Assembly: GCF_019733395.1 (NCBI RefSeq)
Contig: NZ_JAIHOO010000001.1
Location: forward strand, 2,728,501 to 2,792,500
Length of the DNA stretch: 64,000 bases
Direction of reading: 5' to 3'
DNA from: Lysobacter sp. BMK333-48F3
GTDB lineage: Bacteria; Pseudomonadota; Gammaproteobacteria; Xanthomonadales; Xanthomonadaceae
A program made the translations under genes and the position numbers. The notes below the pieces were generated by a model, which was given only the letters and a program-made list of their open reading frames with translations, ran no database searches and was not told where the DNA came from. Below are positions 10,389-19,295 of the stretch, piece after piece. How positions within the stretch are numbered: the first letter of the stretch is position 1; every line of letters begins with the position of its first letter.

Positions 10389-11329
10389 CGCGCTTCGCGC
10401 ACCGGCTTGCGTCCGCCGGGGCTGCGCGGCGGTTGCAGCAGCGAGGGCGGCAGCTTGCGCAGTTCGTCGGCCAGTTGCATCAGGAACTCGGACATCGCCG
10501 AGCTGCGCCGCCACAGCATGCCGATCTGCCGGTGCGGCGGATCGCCGTCGAAGCGCAGCAGATGCACGTCCGGCGAGGGCGGCACCGGCGGCTGCACCGC
10601 CAGCATCGGCAGCAGGGTGATGCCGACCCCGGCGGCGACCATCTGCCGCAGCGTCTCCAGGCTGGTGGCGCGGAAGCCGTCGCGCTCGTCGGCGCCGGCC
10701 AGGCGGCACACGTCCAGGGCCTGATCGCGCAGGCAGTGGCCTTCCTCGAGCAGCAGCAGGTGCTGGTCGTCCAGGTCGTGCAGTTCCAGGCTGTCGCGCG
10801 CCGCCATCGGATGCTGCTGCGGCACCGCCAGCAGGAAGGGTTCGTCGAACAGCGGCTCGACGTGCAACTGGTCGTCGTGGATCGGCAGCGCCAACAGGCC
10901 GGCGTCGAGGCGGCCGTCGCGCAGCCGGGCCAGGATCTGGTCGGTCTTCTCCTCGACCAGCAGCAGTTCCAGGCGCGGGAAGCGCTTGCGCAGCCCCGGC
11001 ACCACGTGCGGCAGCAGATACGGGCCCAGGGTCGGGAACAGGCCCAGGCGCACGGTACCGGCCTCCGGGTCCTGGCTGCGGCGGGCGATCTCGCCCATCT
11101 GCTCGACGTCGGCGATCACCTTGCGCGCGCGCTCGGCGATGTCGCGCCCGACCGGGGTCAGCATGACCCGGCGCGGCGCGCGCTCGACCAGGGACACGCC
11201 CAGCTCGTCTTCGAGCTTCTTGATCTGGGTGGAAAGCGTGGGTTGGCTCACGAAGCTGGCCGCGGCCGCGCGGCCGAAGTGCTTGTGATCGGCCAGGGCG
11301 ACCAGATATTTGAGGTCACGTAGATTCAT
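10385..11329 (-). CDS. oxyR: Hydrogen-peroxide sensor/regulator OxyR
   Basis: 314 residues, LysR family. The winged helix-turn-helix is at about 1-60 (MNLRDLKYLVALADHKHFGR, then SFVSQPTLSTQIKKLE). The two redox cysteines fall exactly at Cys199 (GHCLRDQ) and Cys208 (DVCRL), as in E. coli OxyR, so disulphide-based peroxide sensing is expected. The open frame continues to 11362, but ATG 11329 gives the family N-terminus. It is divergent from ahpC, with a candidate OxyR site between them. Confidence 0.95.
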   Translation of the reverse strand: MNLRDLKYLVALADHKHFGRAAAASFVSQPTLSTQIKKLEDELGVSLVERAPRRVMLTPVGRDIAERARKVIADVEQMGEIARRSQDPEAGTVRLGLFPTLGPYLLPHVVPGLRKRFPRLELLLVEEKTDQILARLRDGRLDAGLLALPIHDDQLHVEPLFDEPFLLAVPQQHPMAARDSLELHDLDDQHLLLLEEGHCLRDQALDVCRLAGADERDGFRATSLETLRQMVAAGVGITLLPMLAVQPPVPPSPDVHLLRFDGDPPHRQIGMLWRRSSAMSEFLMQLADELRKLPPSLLQPPRSPGGRKPVREAR

Positions 11330-11341
11330 CGACGGCTGTCC

Positions 11342-11378
11342 ATTGAGGATGGCTATCGGCATAATAGGAACAATTCAT
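11342..11378. promoter_or_regulatory. Candidate OxyR operator between oxyR and ahpC
   Basis: Four tetranucleotides at exact 7-base spacing follow the OxyR pattern ATAG-N7-CTAT-N7-ATAG-N7-CTAT. They are ATTG (11342-11345), CTAT (11353-11356), ATAG (11364-11367) and TCAT (11375-11378); the two inner quarters are perfect. The site sits just upstream of oxyR and about 100 bases before ahpC, so it could serve autoregulation and ahpC activation together. Confidence 0.55.
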
Positions 11379-11479
11379 TTCAGTAATCAAATGCTGGCGT
11401 GCAACATAGCCGGCATAGGTTGTGCCCATCGGCGTCACCCCCTCATCCCAACCCATCCCCTGACTCAGGAGTCACGAGC

Positions 11480-12019
11480 ATGCTTTCGATCGGCGAAAAG
11501 TTCCCGAAATTCAAGGTCAAGGCCACCGTCGGTATCGAGAACCTCGATAGCGCCTTCGCCGACATCGACAACGACACCTACAAGGGCAAGTGGCTGCTGG
11601 TGTTCTTCTACCCGAAGGACTTCACCTTCGTCTGCCCGACCGAGATCAAGGGTTTCGGCGATCTGAACCAGCAGTTCCTGGATCGCGACTGCCAGGTCCT
11701 GGCCGCGTCGACCGACAGCGAGTTCGTCCACCTGGCCTGGCGCAAGGACCACAAGGACCTGCGCGACCTGCCGTTCCCGATGCTGGCCGACATCAAGAAG
11801 GACCTGACCTCGGCGCTCGGCATCCTGACCGACGACGGCGTCGCCCAGCGCGCCACCTTCCTGGTCGATCCGGAAGGCATCATCCGCTTCGTCTACGTCA
11901 CCGACGGCTCGGTCGGCCGCAACCCGCAGGAAGTGCTGCGCGTGCTCGACGCGCTGCAGACCGACGAGCTGTGCCCGTGCAACTGGAACCAGGGCGAGAA
12001 CACCCTCAAGGTCGCCTGA
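11480..12019 (+). CDS. ahpC: Alkyl hydroperoxide reductase/peroxiredoxin AhpC
   Basis: 179 residues, a 2-Cys peroxiredoxin. The peroxidatic Cys is Cys52 in FTFVCPTE; the C-terminal ELCPCNW (Cys165, Cys167) supplies the resolving Cys. This ending resembles the AhpC type that is reduced by AhpD rather than AhpF. ATG 11480 is preceded by AGGAG. It is divergent from oxyR and followed by ahpD, so a peroxide-inducible ahpC-ahpD unit is likely. Confidence 0.95.
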   Translation: MLSIGEKFPKFKVKATVGIENLDSAFADIDNDTYKGKWLLVFFYPKDFTFVCPTEIKGFGDLNQQFLDRDCQVLAASTDSEFVHLAWRKDHKDLRDLPFPMLADIKKDLTSALGILTDDGVAQRATFLVDPEGIIRFVYVTDGSVGRNPQEVLRVLDALQTDELCPCNWNQGENTLKVA

Positions 12020-12122
12020 TCCGTGCCGGGTCGTCCCCCGAACGGACGGCCCGTCGCGATCCGACCGGAGAGCGATCTCCCGCGGCGCCGGATTCCGTGA
12101 CCCGGCGCCCCCTTGGTTCTCC

Positions 12123-12151
12123 CTGCGCTGGCGGCTCCGCCGGCAGCGCAG
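12123..12151. repeat. Imperfect hairpin between ahpC and ahpD
   Basis: Arms CTGCGCTG and CAGCGCAG flank an inner GCGG/CCGC stem. It is one of two hairpins in the 349-base gap between ahpC and ahpD, which holds no gene. It has no T tract, so it may attenuate or stabilise mRNA rather than terminate. Confidence 0.4.
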
Positions 12152-12218
12152 TCTTCTTCGGCCATTCCCGCATGCGGGCCGGCTCGGCCGGCCTCCCTCC
12201 CTCCCGTGCGGGATGCCT

Positions 12219-12242
12219 GCAGCCGGGGTTCGCCCCGGCTGC
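12219..12242 (+). terminator. UUCG-tetraloop hairpin between ahpC and ahpD
   Basis: Stem GCAGCCGGGG (12219-12228) pairs with CCCCGGCTGC (12233-12242) around a TTCG loop. It shares the CCGGGG/CCCCGG core with terminators after several protease genes but lacks a T run. Read-through to ahpD therefore seems possible. Confidence 0.4.
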
Positions 12243-12368
12243 CTCTAATCGCAGCACCGTTCCTTTCCGTCGTTTCCGAGCCAGCCCTGCGCCCCGCGCA
12301 CGCCCGCCAGGCGGCGACGCCTGCGCGGTCTTCGGACCGGAGCCTTCCGCAGCATTCAGGAGTTCCCG

Positions 12369-12896
12369 ATGAGCCTTTCCGATCTTCGCAATTCGCTTCC
12401 CGATTACGCCAAGGACCTCAAGCTCAACCTCGACAGCGTGCTCAGCGACGCCGGTTCGCCGGGCCTGGACGGCAAGCAGATCCGCGCCATCGCGCTGGCC
12501 TCGGCGATCGCCTCGCGCTACAAGCCGCTGGCCGCGGCGGTCGAGGCCTTCGCCGCCGAAAAGCTGTCGCCGGAAGAGATCTCCGGCGCCAAGGCCGCGG
12601 CCGCGGTGATGGCGATGAACAACATCTACTACCGCGCCACCCACCTGATCCAGAACGAAGAGTACGGCCAGCTGCGCGCCGGCCTGCGCATGAACGTGAT
12701 GGCCAATCCGGGCATCGACAAGATGTCGTTCGAGCTGGCCTCGCTGGCGGTGTCGGCGATCAACGGCTGCGGCGCCTGCATGGACTCGCACGAGAAGGTG
12801 ATCCGCAAGCACGAGATCAACGCCCAGGGCGTGCAGAGCGCGCTGAAGATCGGCGCGGTGGTGCACGCGGTGGCGGTGACGCTGGAGCAGATGTGA
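12369..12896 (+). CDS. ahpD: Alkylhydroperoxidase AhpD
   Basis: 175 residues. Known AhpD couples AhpC to lipoamide/dihydrolipoamide dehydrogenase electrons. The CxxC-His centre is NGCGACMDSHEK: Cys134, Cys137, His141. Glu122 is the proton-relay Glu expected 12 residues before the first Cys. The fold is all-helical and cytosolic. ATG 12369 is preceded by AGGAG. Its position after ahpC supports AhpD rather than AhpF as the AhpC reductant here. Confidence 0.95.
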   Translation: MSLSDLRNSLPDYAKDLKLNLDSVLSDAGSPGLDGKQIRAIALASAIASRYKPLAAAVEAFAAEKLSPEEISGAKAAAAVMAMNNIYYRATHLIQNEEYGQLRAGLRMNVMANPGIDKMSFELASLAVSAINGCGACMDSHEKVIRKHEINAQGVQSALKIGAVVHAVAVTLEQM

Positions 12897-12926
12897 TCGT
12901 CTGATTCGGCAGCATCGCGCCTCCCT

Positions 12927-12960
12927 GAAATCGCCGGCGAAAGCCGGCGATTTCGTTTTT
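12927..12960 (+). terminator. Rho-independent terminator of ahpD
   Basis: Twelve-bp perfect stem, GAAATCGCCGGC (12927-12938) and GCCGGCGATTTC (12943-12954), with a GAAA loop, then GTTTTT. This is a strong intrinsic terminator 30 bases after the ahpD stop. Confidence 0.93.
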
Positions 12961-13179
12961 GAGGATCGACGACACAAGAGCCCGATCCTCCCTGCGTCTC
13001 TTCGCTTTTTGCCCTTGCCGTTCGCCTTAGCCCTTGCTTGGCGCGGCACGTGGCTCGCGAGACCGATGGAGACCCGGAGGGCGCCGCACAGGACGTGCGG
13101 CGTTTTCCGATAAGACAGGGATGTCTTATCGGAAAATCCCGGCGCGCGCTTCGAACTCGCAGGGGAGCTTCGTCAAGGA

Positions 13180-13400
13180 AAGCCCTTTTCTTTGGTTAGC
13201 TTTCTTTTGGGCTTAGCAAAAGAAAGTAACCCGGCCGCGCCAGCGGACGGAAGCTCTGCACTGGCTTGTAGCTTCTTAAGTGGCAAGATCAGATCGAACG
13301 CCAAAAGCTTCCGCCGCTGAAGCGGCGGGTTACTTTCTTTTGTCATAAGCAACAAAAGAAAGGTAACCAAAGAAAAGTGCTTTGCTTTGAATCAAAGGCC
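13180..13400. repeat. Two CTTTCTTTTG hairpins, diverged composite repeat
   Basis: Two hairpins share a CTTTGGTTA/CTTTCTTTTG stem. One has CTTTCTTTTG facing CAAAAGAAAGTAACC (about 13190-13233). The other has GGGTTACTTTCTTTTG facing CAAAAGAAAGGTAACC (about 13326-13370), followed by AAAGAAAAG and AATCAAAGGCCC. They are diverged relatives of the CACTTTCTTTGTCC hairpin in the composite repeats at 18127 and 32036. The 12961-13712 gap holds only repeats. Confidence 0.6.
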
Positions 13401-13560
13401 CGCGCGTTCGATGCCGACGCAGGGATTTTTCATACGGGACGTCCTTGTCCCGATGAAAAACGGCGCGCATCCCTGCGCGCCGCCCTTCGGGTCTTCGTTA
13501 GCCCTCGCGAGCGCCCGGCGACGCACAGCAACGGCAACAACAATGGCCGCAATCCCCAAG

Positions 13561-13611
13561 GTAGGAGCGGCGCCCCACAGGGATTTCCTTCGGTCATGAG
13601 CCGCGACCGCG
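13561..13611 (+). repeat. REP-like element, long variant
   Basis: GTAGGAGCGGCGCCCCACAG, then GGATTTCCTTCGGTC, then GAGCCGCGACCGC. It is the GTAGGAGCGGCG...CCGCGACC unit with an inserted CCCCACAGGGATTTCC loop. The same variant occurs at 17910, 31948 and 32401. Confidence 0.75.
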
Positions 13612-13712
13612 TCCTCGCGCCGTAACCGCCTGCAACCGCGCGCCTCGACCGCCCGGCGGACGATGCCGATCTCGACGCCGGCGGATCTCCCCGATCCGCC
13701 GGCGCCGTCCCC

Positions 13713-15317
13713 TCAACGCACCTCGAACTCGTAGATCCGGGTCGCCGGATCGCCGTTCTGGGTCGGCGTGGCGACGTTGAGCTTGACGTAGCGCGCCGAG
13801 GTGGCGCTGATCGAGTGGGTGGTGGAACTGGCGGTATTGGCGCTCACCGACACCGGCGTGCTCCAGGTGCTGCCGTTGCTCGAGGTCTGGATGGTGAAGG
13901 CCTTGCTGTTCCAACTGGTCGACTCGCCGCCGGCGCCGGCGTGCTTGACCACGAAGCTGCTGACCGTCTGCGCCGAACCCAGGTCGACCTGCAGCCAGGC
14001 CGGCGAGGCCAGCGAGCAGAACTTGTCGGTGTTGCCGCCGGAAACGCTGCCGTTGACCGCCTTGGCCGGGCCTTCGTTGCTGTTGCACGCGGTCGAACCG
14101 GTGGCCGGCTTGTTGAGCGCGAGGTTGACGTTGCCGGCGCCGACCGAGACGGTCTGGGTCTTGGTGTGGGTCGCGCCGCCATTGTCGGTCACGGTCAGGC
14201 TGACGGTGTAGTTGCCGGCGCTGGCGTAGGTGCGGCTGGGGTTGGTTGCGGTCGAGCTGCCGCCGTCGCCGAAGTTCCAGCTGCGAGAGGCGATGCTGCC
14301 GTCGGCGTCGCTGGAGGAGTCGCTGAAGCTGGCGGTCAGGCCGTTGACGCTGACGCCGAAGTTGGCCACCGGCGCGGTATTGCCGCTGAGCGCGTTGTTG
14401 ATCGCCGCCGCGTACTGCGCGCTGGTGCCCTGCGACCAGCACTTCTGGATGTCGTCGTACAGCCACAGGAAGCCGCCGCTGATGCCGGCGCTGGTCTTCC
14501 AGCCGGACATGCGGGTCTGCACCTGGGTGGGGCTGTCGCCGGCGGTGCAGCCGGTGCCGTGCTTGGTCCACAGGCCGGGCATCACGGTCATGCCCATCGC
14601 GGTGTTCCAGTTGGCCGGGTCGTTGCCGGCGCCGCCGTCGTAGACCTGCAGGTAGATCCGGTCGACCGAGCTGCCCAGGTTGTCCTTGACCCCTTTCCAG
14701 AAGCTCTGGTTGGTGTAAGGCGCGAAGGTGATCTTGTAGCCCAGGCCGACCAGCATCTGGCCGAAGGTGGTGGTGTCGGCGACGTTGTAGTGGCTCTCGT
14801 CGTCGAAGTTGACCGCGTCGGCACCGGTCGCGGTCTTCAGCGCCTGGAAATTGCGGTAGAGGATGCTGCCGCTGCCGGTGCCGCAGACGATGGTGCTGCC
14901 GCAGCCGGCCGCGGTGCCGTTGGCCAGCTTGGCCATGCGTTCGAAATCCGGCACGCCCCAGGCGCCGATCGACACCTCGACCCGCTTGACCGAGGTCGGC
15001 GCGGTCTTCAGCGAGGCCAGACGCGCCGGCCAGTCCGCGTCGGCGCCGGTGTAGGCGCCGTTCTTGACGATCGGAATGTCGTTGTAGACCAGGTCGCCGT
15101 TGTCCTCGATGTGGATGCTCCACAGGAACACCGTGGTGAACCCGGAAGCCTTGAGGTCGTTGATCACGGTCTGGCCGCCGGAATAGAACGGGCCGCCGCC
15201 GAAGATCGCCGACTCGGCGGCGAACGCGCCCGGCGCGGCGACGGCGAGGGCCAGGGCGGCCAGGCGCGGAACGAAACGGCGCAAGGCGGAAGTCGAGCGT
15301 TGGGTCGGCTGAGTCAT
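13713..15317 (-). CDS. Secreted GH18-like hydrolase with PKD and F5/8-type C domains
   Basis: 534 residues. A signal peptide (about 1-34, ending GAFAA) precedes a TIM-barrel-like domain (about 36-310). The strand-4 motif is DAVNFDDE (167-174), which follows the GH18 D-x-x-D-x-D-x-E pattern except that the second Asp is Asn; the acid Glu174 is present. A PKD domain follows (about 315-400; SWNFGDGGSSTAT). Last is a discoidin/F5-8 type C carbohydrate-binding domain (about 403-534; NLALNKPATGS, then WLQVDLGSA). It probably acts on chitin-like or peptidoglycan-like glycans outside the cell; the substrate is inferred. Its PKD resembles those of the protease cluster 28 kb away. Confidence 0.8.
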   Translation of the reverse strand: MTQPTQRSTSALRRFVPRLAALALAVAAPGAFAAESAIFGGGPFYSGGQTVINDLKASGFTTVFLWSIHIEDNGDLVYNDIPIVKNGAYTGADADWPARLASLKTAPTSVKRVEVSIGAWGVPDFERMAKLANGTAAGCGSTIVCGTGSGSILYRNFQALKTATGADAVNFDDESHYNVADTTTFGQMLVGLGYKITFAPYTNQSFWKGVKDNLGSSVDRIYLQVYDGGAGNDPANWNTAMGMTVMPGLWTKHGTGCTAGDSPTQVQTRMSGWKTSAGISGGFLWLYDDIQKCWSQGTSAQYAAAINNALSGNTAPVANFGVSVNGLTASFSDSSSDADGSIASRSWNFGDGGSSTATNPSRTYASAGNYTVSLTVTDNGGATHTKTQTVSVGAGNVNLALNKPATGSTACNSNEGPAKAVNGSVSGGNTDKFCSLASPAWLQVDLGSAQTVSSFVVKHAGAGGESTSWNSKAFTIQTSSNGSTWSTPVSVSANTASSTTHSISATSARYVKLNVATPTQNGDPATRIYEFEVR

Positions 15318-15442
15318 GGGCGGTCCCCTGGTGGATGGTCGGCGGCGGGGCAGGCCGCGATCGCGCGCACGACGGCGCAGGCTCGCGCTGCTTGTCGCCA
15401 CGGCGGCGACGCGGCCGACATTGCGAGCGGCGATTTCGCGGT

Positions 15443-15481
15443 GTCAACGTTTGGATCGATTTAAACCCGGTCAAATCGTTT
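15443..15481. promoter_or_regulatory. Repeated AT-rich motif upstream of the GH18-like gene
   Basis: GTCAACGTTT (15443-15452) and GTCAAATCGTTT (15470-15481) form an imperfect direct repeat within an AT-rich island, with TCGATTTAAAC between them. It lies 125-165 bases upstream of the minus-strand start at 15317. It may be a regulator site. The rest of the 15318-15728 gap shows nothing clear. Confidence 0.35.
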
Positions 15482-15728
15482 AAAAACCCGGGCGCGCCGA
15501 AGTTTTCCCCGAGCAATCAATACGCTGAGCGAGAACGCACATTGGCCGGCGAAGGCGACCGCGCGCACGGATCGCGGCCGGCCTGCGTTGCGTCGCAACA
15601 CGGATGCGCGCAAAGCCGCCGCTGCGCTCGGCGGCGGGCGCGCAGGCGAGATGCCGCGCAGTAGGGGGAAGGGCCGGAACTGCGTTGCTTCGACGCGTCG
15701 CGCCGTGCGCGGCCCTTACAATGCGCCG

Positions 15729-16613
15729 ATGACTTCTTCCGACGACACCGGGTCCGCAGCGCATCCGCCGGCCGCGAGCGCGCGCCGCGTCGACGCGCTG
15801 CTGCGTGCGGCGCGCGCGCGCATCGAGCCGGCCGAGGCCGAGCTGCTGCTGGCCCAGGCGCTGGGCCGCAACCGCGGCTGGCTGTTCGCGCACGACGACC
15901 ATGTGGTCGCCGACCAGGCGGCGCAACGTTTCGCCGACTGGCTGGCGCGGCGCGAGGCGGGCGAGCCGGTGGCGTATCTGATCGGCCGGCGCGGCTTCTG
16001 GCGCTTCGATCTGCAGGTCAGCGCGGCGACTCTGATTCCGCGTCCGGAAACCGAGCTGCTGGTCGAACTGGCGCTGGCGCGGTTGCCGGACGGGCAGGCG
16101 GCCCGCGTGGCCGACCTGGGCACCGGCAGCGGCGCGATCGCCCTGGCCCTGGCCTACGAGCGGCCGCAGGCGCGGGTGATCGCCACCGACGCCAGCGCTG
16201 CGGCGCTGGCGATCGCCGCGGCCAACGCGCGCGCGCTGGGGCTGGGCAATGTCGCGTTCCGCGAGGGCGACTGGTTCGCGCCGCTGGCCGAAGAGCGTTT
16301 CGACCTGATCGCCAGCAATCCGCCTTATATCGAGGCCGACGACCCGCACCTGCAGCAGGGCGACCTGCGCTACGAACCGGCCAGCGCGCTGGCCTCGGGC
16401 GCCGACGGCCTGGATGCGATCCGCGCCATCGCCGCCGCCGCGCCGGCGCATCTGCGAGCGGGCGCTTGGCTGCTGCTCGAGCACGGCTGGAACCAGGGGC
16501 CGGCGGTACGCGCGTTGTTGACCGCCGCGGGCCTGGCCGATGCGATGACCGAGCGCGATCTGGAAGGGCGCGATCGGGTCAGCCTGGCGCGGATGCCGGC
16601 GGCGGGCGACTGA
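15729..16613 (+). CDS. prmC: Release factor glutamine methyltransferase PrmC
   Basis: 294 residues. It N5-methylates the GGQ glutamine of RF1 and RF2 using SAM. The SAM motif is [16 protein letters not shown] and the catalytic motif [13 protein letters not shown] (NPPY). The N-terminal helical domain carries the substrate-binding [11 protein letters not shown]. The frame is open from 15588, but ATG 15729 gives the correct family N-terminus. It is divergent from the GH18-like gene. Confidence 0.95.
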   Translation: MTSSDDTGSAAHPPAASARRVDALLRAARARIEPAEAELLLAQALGRNRGWLFAHDDHVVADQAAQRFADWLARREAGEPVAYLIGRRGFWRFDLQVSAATLIPRPETELLVELALARLPDGQAARVADLGTGSGAIALALAYERPQARVIATDASAAALAIAAANARALGLGNVAFREGDWFAPLAEERFDLIASNPPYIEADDPHLQQGDLRYEPASALASGADGLDAIRAIAAAAPAHLRAGAWLLLEHGWNQGPAVRALLTAAGLADAMTERDLEGRDRVSLARMPAAGD

Positions 16614-16851
16614 GCCGGCGGTCCGGCGCCGCGCTCGCGCAGCGGGCGGCATCGGGGCGCGACTGCGACCGATGGCGTCGGCGTCGGTTCGCCTGCGTTC
16701 CCTGTCGCGGCTTGTGAGCGCGGGAAGTCCCGGTAGGAAGCCGCTCTGCCGGAGGCCCTGCGGCTCGTGCCGGTGGCGCCATACGCCGGCGTTGCCGACG
16801 CGACGGGCTCGCGCCGGTAAACTGGTCGGCCTCACGACTGCGAGGCCTGCG

Positions 16852-17793
16852 ATGCGCACGCTCTACCCCGAGATCGAACCCTTCGACACCGGCACCCTGC
16901 CGGTCGACGACCGCCACACGCTGTACTACGAACAGTGCGGCAATCCGGACGGCAAGCCGGTGGTGTTGCTGCACGGCGGTCCCGGCGCGGGTTGCAGCCC
17001 GAAGATGCGCCGCTTCCACGACCCGGCCAAGTACCGCATCGTGCTGTTCGACCAGCGCGGCAGCGGCCGCTCGACGCCGCATGCCGACCTGGTCGACAAC
17101 AGCACCTGGGACCTGGTCGCCGACATCGAAAAACTGCGCGCGCACCTGGGCATCGAACGCTGGCAGGTGTTCGGCGGTTCCTGGGGTTCGACCCTGGCCC
17201 TGGCCTATGCGCAGGCCCATCCGCAGCGGGCGACCGAACTGGTCCTGCGAGGCATCTTCATGCTGCGCCGTTGGGAGTTGGAGTGGTTCTACCAGGAAGG
17301 CGCCTCGCGCCTGTTCCCGGATGCGTGGGAGCATTACCTCAAGGCGATTCCGCCGGTCGAGCGCCACGACCTGATCAGCGCCTTCCATCGCCGCCTGACC
17401 AGCGACAACGAGCAGACCCGGCTCGACGCGGCGCGCGCCTGGAGCGTGTGGGAAGGCGCGACCAGCTTCCTGCACGTCGACCAGGATTTCGTCAGCGGCC
17501 ACGAGGACGCGCAGTTCGCCCTGGCGTTCGCGCGGATCGAGAACCACTACTTCGTCAACGGCGGCTTCTTCGAGGTCGAGGACCAGCTACTGCGCGACGC
17601 GCACAAGATCGCCGAGATCCCGGGCGTGATCGTGCACGGCCGCTACGACGTGGTCTGCCCGGTGCAGAACGCCTGGGAGCTCAAGCAGGCCTGGCCGAAG
17701 GCCGAACTGACGATCACTCCGGCGTCGGGGCATTCGGCGTTCGAGGCCGAGAACGTCGACGCGCTGGTGCGGGCGACGGACCGTTTCGCCTGA
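16852..17793 (+). CDS. pip: Proline iminopeptidase (S33 alpha/beta hydrolase)
   Basis: 313 residues. It removes N-terminal proline from peptides and is usually cytosolic. HGGPGAGCSPKMRRFHDP is the oxyanion-hole region, and FDQRGSGRST is diagnostic of the family. The nucleophile elbow GGSWGSTLALAYA places Ser110. The Asp (GRYDVVCP) and His (SGHSAFE) complete the triad. The size matches Xanthomonas Pip. It could finish peptides made by the secreted proteases elsewhere in this window. Confidence 0.95.
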   Translation: MRTLYPEIEPFDTGTLPVDDRHTLYYEQCGNPDGKPVVLLHGGPGAGCSPKMRRFHDPAKYRIVLFDQRGSGRSTPHADLVDNSTWDLVADIEKLRAHLGIERWQVFGGSWGSTLALAYAQAHPQRATELVLRGIFMLRRWELEWFYQEGASRLFPDAWEHYLKAIPPVERHDLISAFHRRLTSDNEQTRLDAARAWSVWEGATSFLHVDQDFVSGHEDAQFALAFARIENHYFVNGGFFEVEDQLLRDAHKIAEIPGVIVHGRYDVVCPVQNAWELKQAWPKAELTITPASGHSAFEAENVDALVRATDRFA

Positions 17794-17826
17794 CCCTTGC
17801 CGGTTAGCGGCTCGCGCAGCGCTCCG

Positions 17827-18126
17827 GTAGGAGCGGCGCGAGCCGCGACCGCGGGACGCGCAGAAGATCCAAGGCCGACGCCATCGATCGAAGCCCAGGG
17901 CCATCGCCTGTAGGAGCGGCGCCCCACAGGGATTTCCTTCGGTCACAAGCCGCGACCGCCATGTAGCTTGTTCGCCGCGTCTTTGTCCTGCGCCCCTTGT
18001 AGGAGCGGCGCAAGCCGCGACCGCCATCCTTACGTCTCGCCGCGTCTTTGTCCCGTGCCCTTGTAGGAGCGGCGCAAGCCGCGACCGTCATCCCTCCTTC
18101 TCGTCGCGTCTTTGTCCTATGCCCCT

Positions 18127-18150
<24 letters not shown>
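17827..18150 (+). repeat. Array of five REP elements with conserved spacers
   Basis: GTAGGAGCGGCG units start at 17827, 17910 (long variant), 17999, 18062 and 18127, each ending CCGCGACCG. The spacers between the last three share CGTCTTTGTCC followed by a CCCCT-like end, giving a 63-65 base tandem unit. Read on the other strand they encode nonsense peptides only. Confidence 0.85.
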
Positions 18151-18470
<320 letters not shown>

Positions 18471-18490
18471 GCGCCGTTGCTTTGGTTGGG

Positions 18491-18540
18491 GTAGGAATGG
18501 TGCCCACGGTGATTTCTTTCGGTCACAAGCCGCGACCGCC
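18491..18540 (+). repeat. Degenerate long-variant REP element
   Basis: GTAGGAATGGTGCCCACGGT, then GATTTCTTTCGGTCACAAG, then CCGCGACCGCC. It is a diverged copy of the long REP variant and closes the 17794-18653 gene-free stretch. Confidence 0.6.
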
Positions 18541-18653
18541 ATTTCCGGCCTCGCCGCGCTTCGTGCCGCAGGTGGCATGGCGTCGCTGCGGCTGTCGCGG
18601 CTCACGCCGCCGCTACAGGAAACGCCGACGCGTCCGGGGCGAAACCGTTCGTT

Positions 18654-19247
18654 TCAGCCCGCTGCGCTGCCGTCCGGGTTGCGCTCGATCATCCACAGCC
18701 CGGCCCAGAGTTTGAGGTCGAGCTCGTAGCCTTCGTCCTGCTTGCGCATCAGCCAGGCCGGGGCGTGGTCGCGCGGGACTTCGTGGACGACGATGTCCTC
18801 GCCGTCGACGCCGCCGCCGTCGCCGACCCGGCGCAGGTCGGTGGCGCGGACGAAGGCGATGCGCTCGCTGCTCATTCCGGCCGAGGTCGGGCCGATCAGC
18901 AGCACTTCGACCTTGGCCGGCTCCCAGCCGGTCTCTTCGACCAGCTCGCGCCGCGCCGCCGATTCCAGGGTGTCGTGGTCGTGGTCGTCGCCGACCAGGC
19001 CGGCCGGCATCTCGATGGTGCGCGCGCCCAGCGGCACCCGCTGCTGTTCGACGAACAGCACCCGGTCGTCGGGAGTGACCGCGATGATGATCACCGCCAT
19101 GCCCTTGCCGTGGGTGCGTTCGGCGTACTCCCAATGGCCACGCCGCATCATCCGCAGCCACTGGCCCTGGTAGAGCGTTTCGACGCCGTCGCTGGCGCCG
19201 GCATGGGCCTGCTCGGGGTGGTCGCGTCCTTGGTCGGCTGGGGTCAT
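18654..19247 (-). CDS. NUDIX hydrolase, ADP-ribose pyrophosphatase-like
   Basis: 197 residues. The NUDIX box reads G-x5-D-x7-RELVEETGW (GDDHDHDTLESAARRELVEE region), with the usual first Glu replaced by Asp; the metal-binding REx2EE core is intact. Upstream IEMPAGLVG and downstream PTSAGMSSERIAFV are typical of ADP-sugar diphosphatases (NudF/NudE type). It likely hydrolyses ADP-ribose or a similar nucleoside diphosphate sugar in the cytosol. GAGGA precedes ATG 19247. It is closely followed upstream by the FEN-like gene on the same strand. Confidence 0.88.
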   Translation of the reverse strand: MTPADQGRDHPEQAHAGASDGVETLYQGQWLRMMRRGHWEYAERTHGKGMAVIIIAVTPDDRVLFVEQQRVPLGARTIEMPAGLVGDDHDHDTLESAARRELVEETGWEPAKVEVLLIGPTSAGMSSERIAFVRATDLRRVGDGGGVDGEDIVVHEVPRDHAPAWLMRKQDEGYELDLKLWAGLWMIERNPDGSAAG

Positions 19248-19295
19248 TGCGGTCCTCGCGTCATTGCGTCGCCATATACGTGCGGAAAGACGATG

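Noticed and set aside
13815..15464. 549-codon plus-strand open frame over the GH18-like gene
   Set aside because: It is the antisense shadow of a well-supported secreted enzyme. Its product is low-complexity Gly/Ala/Arg with no recognisable domain.
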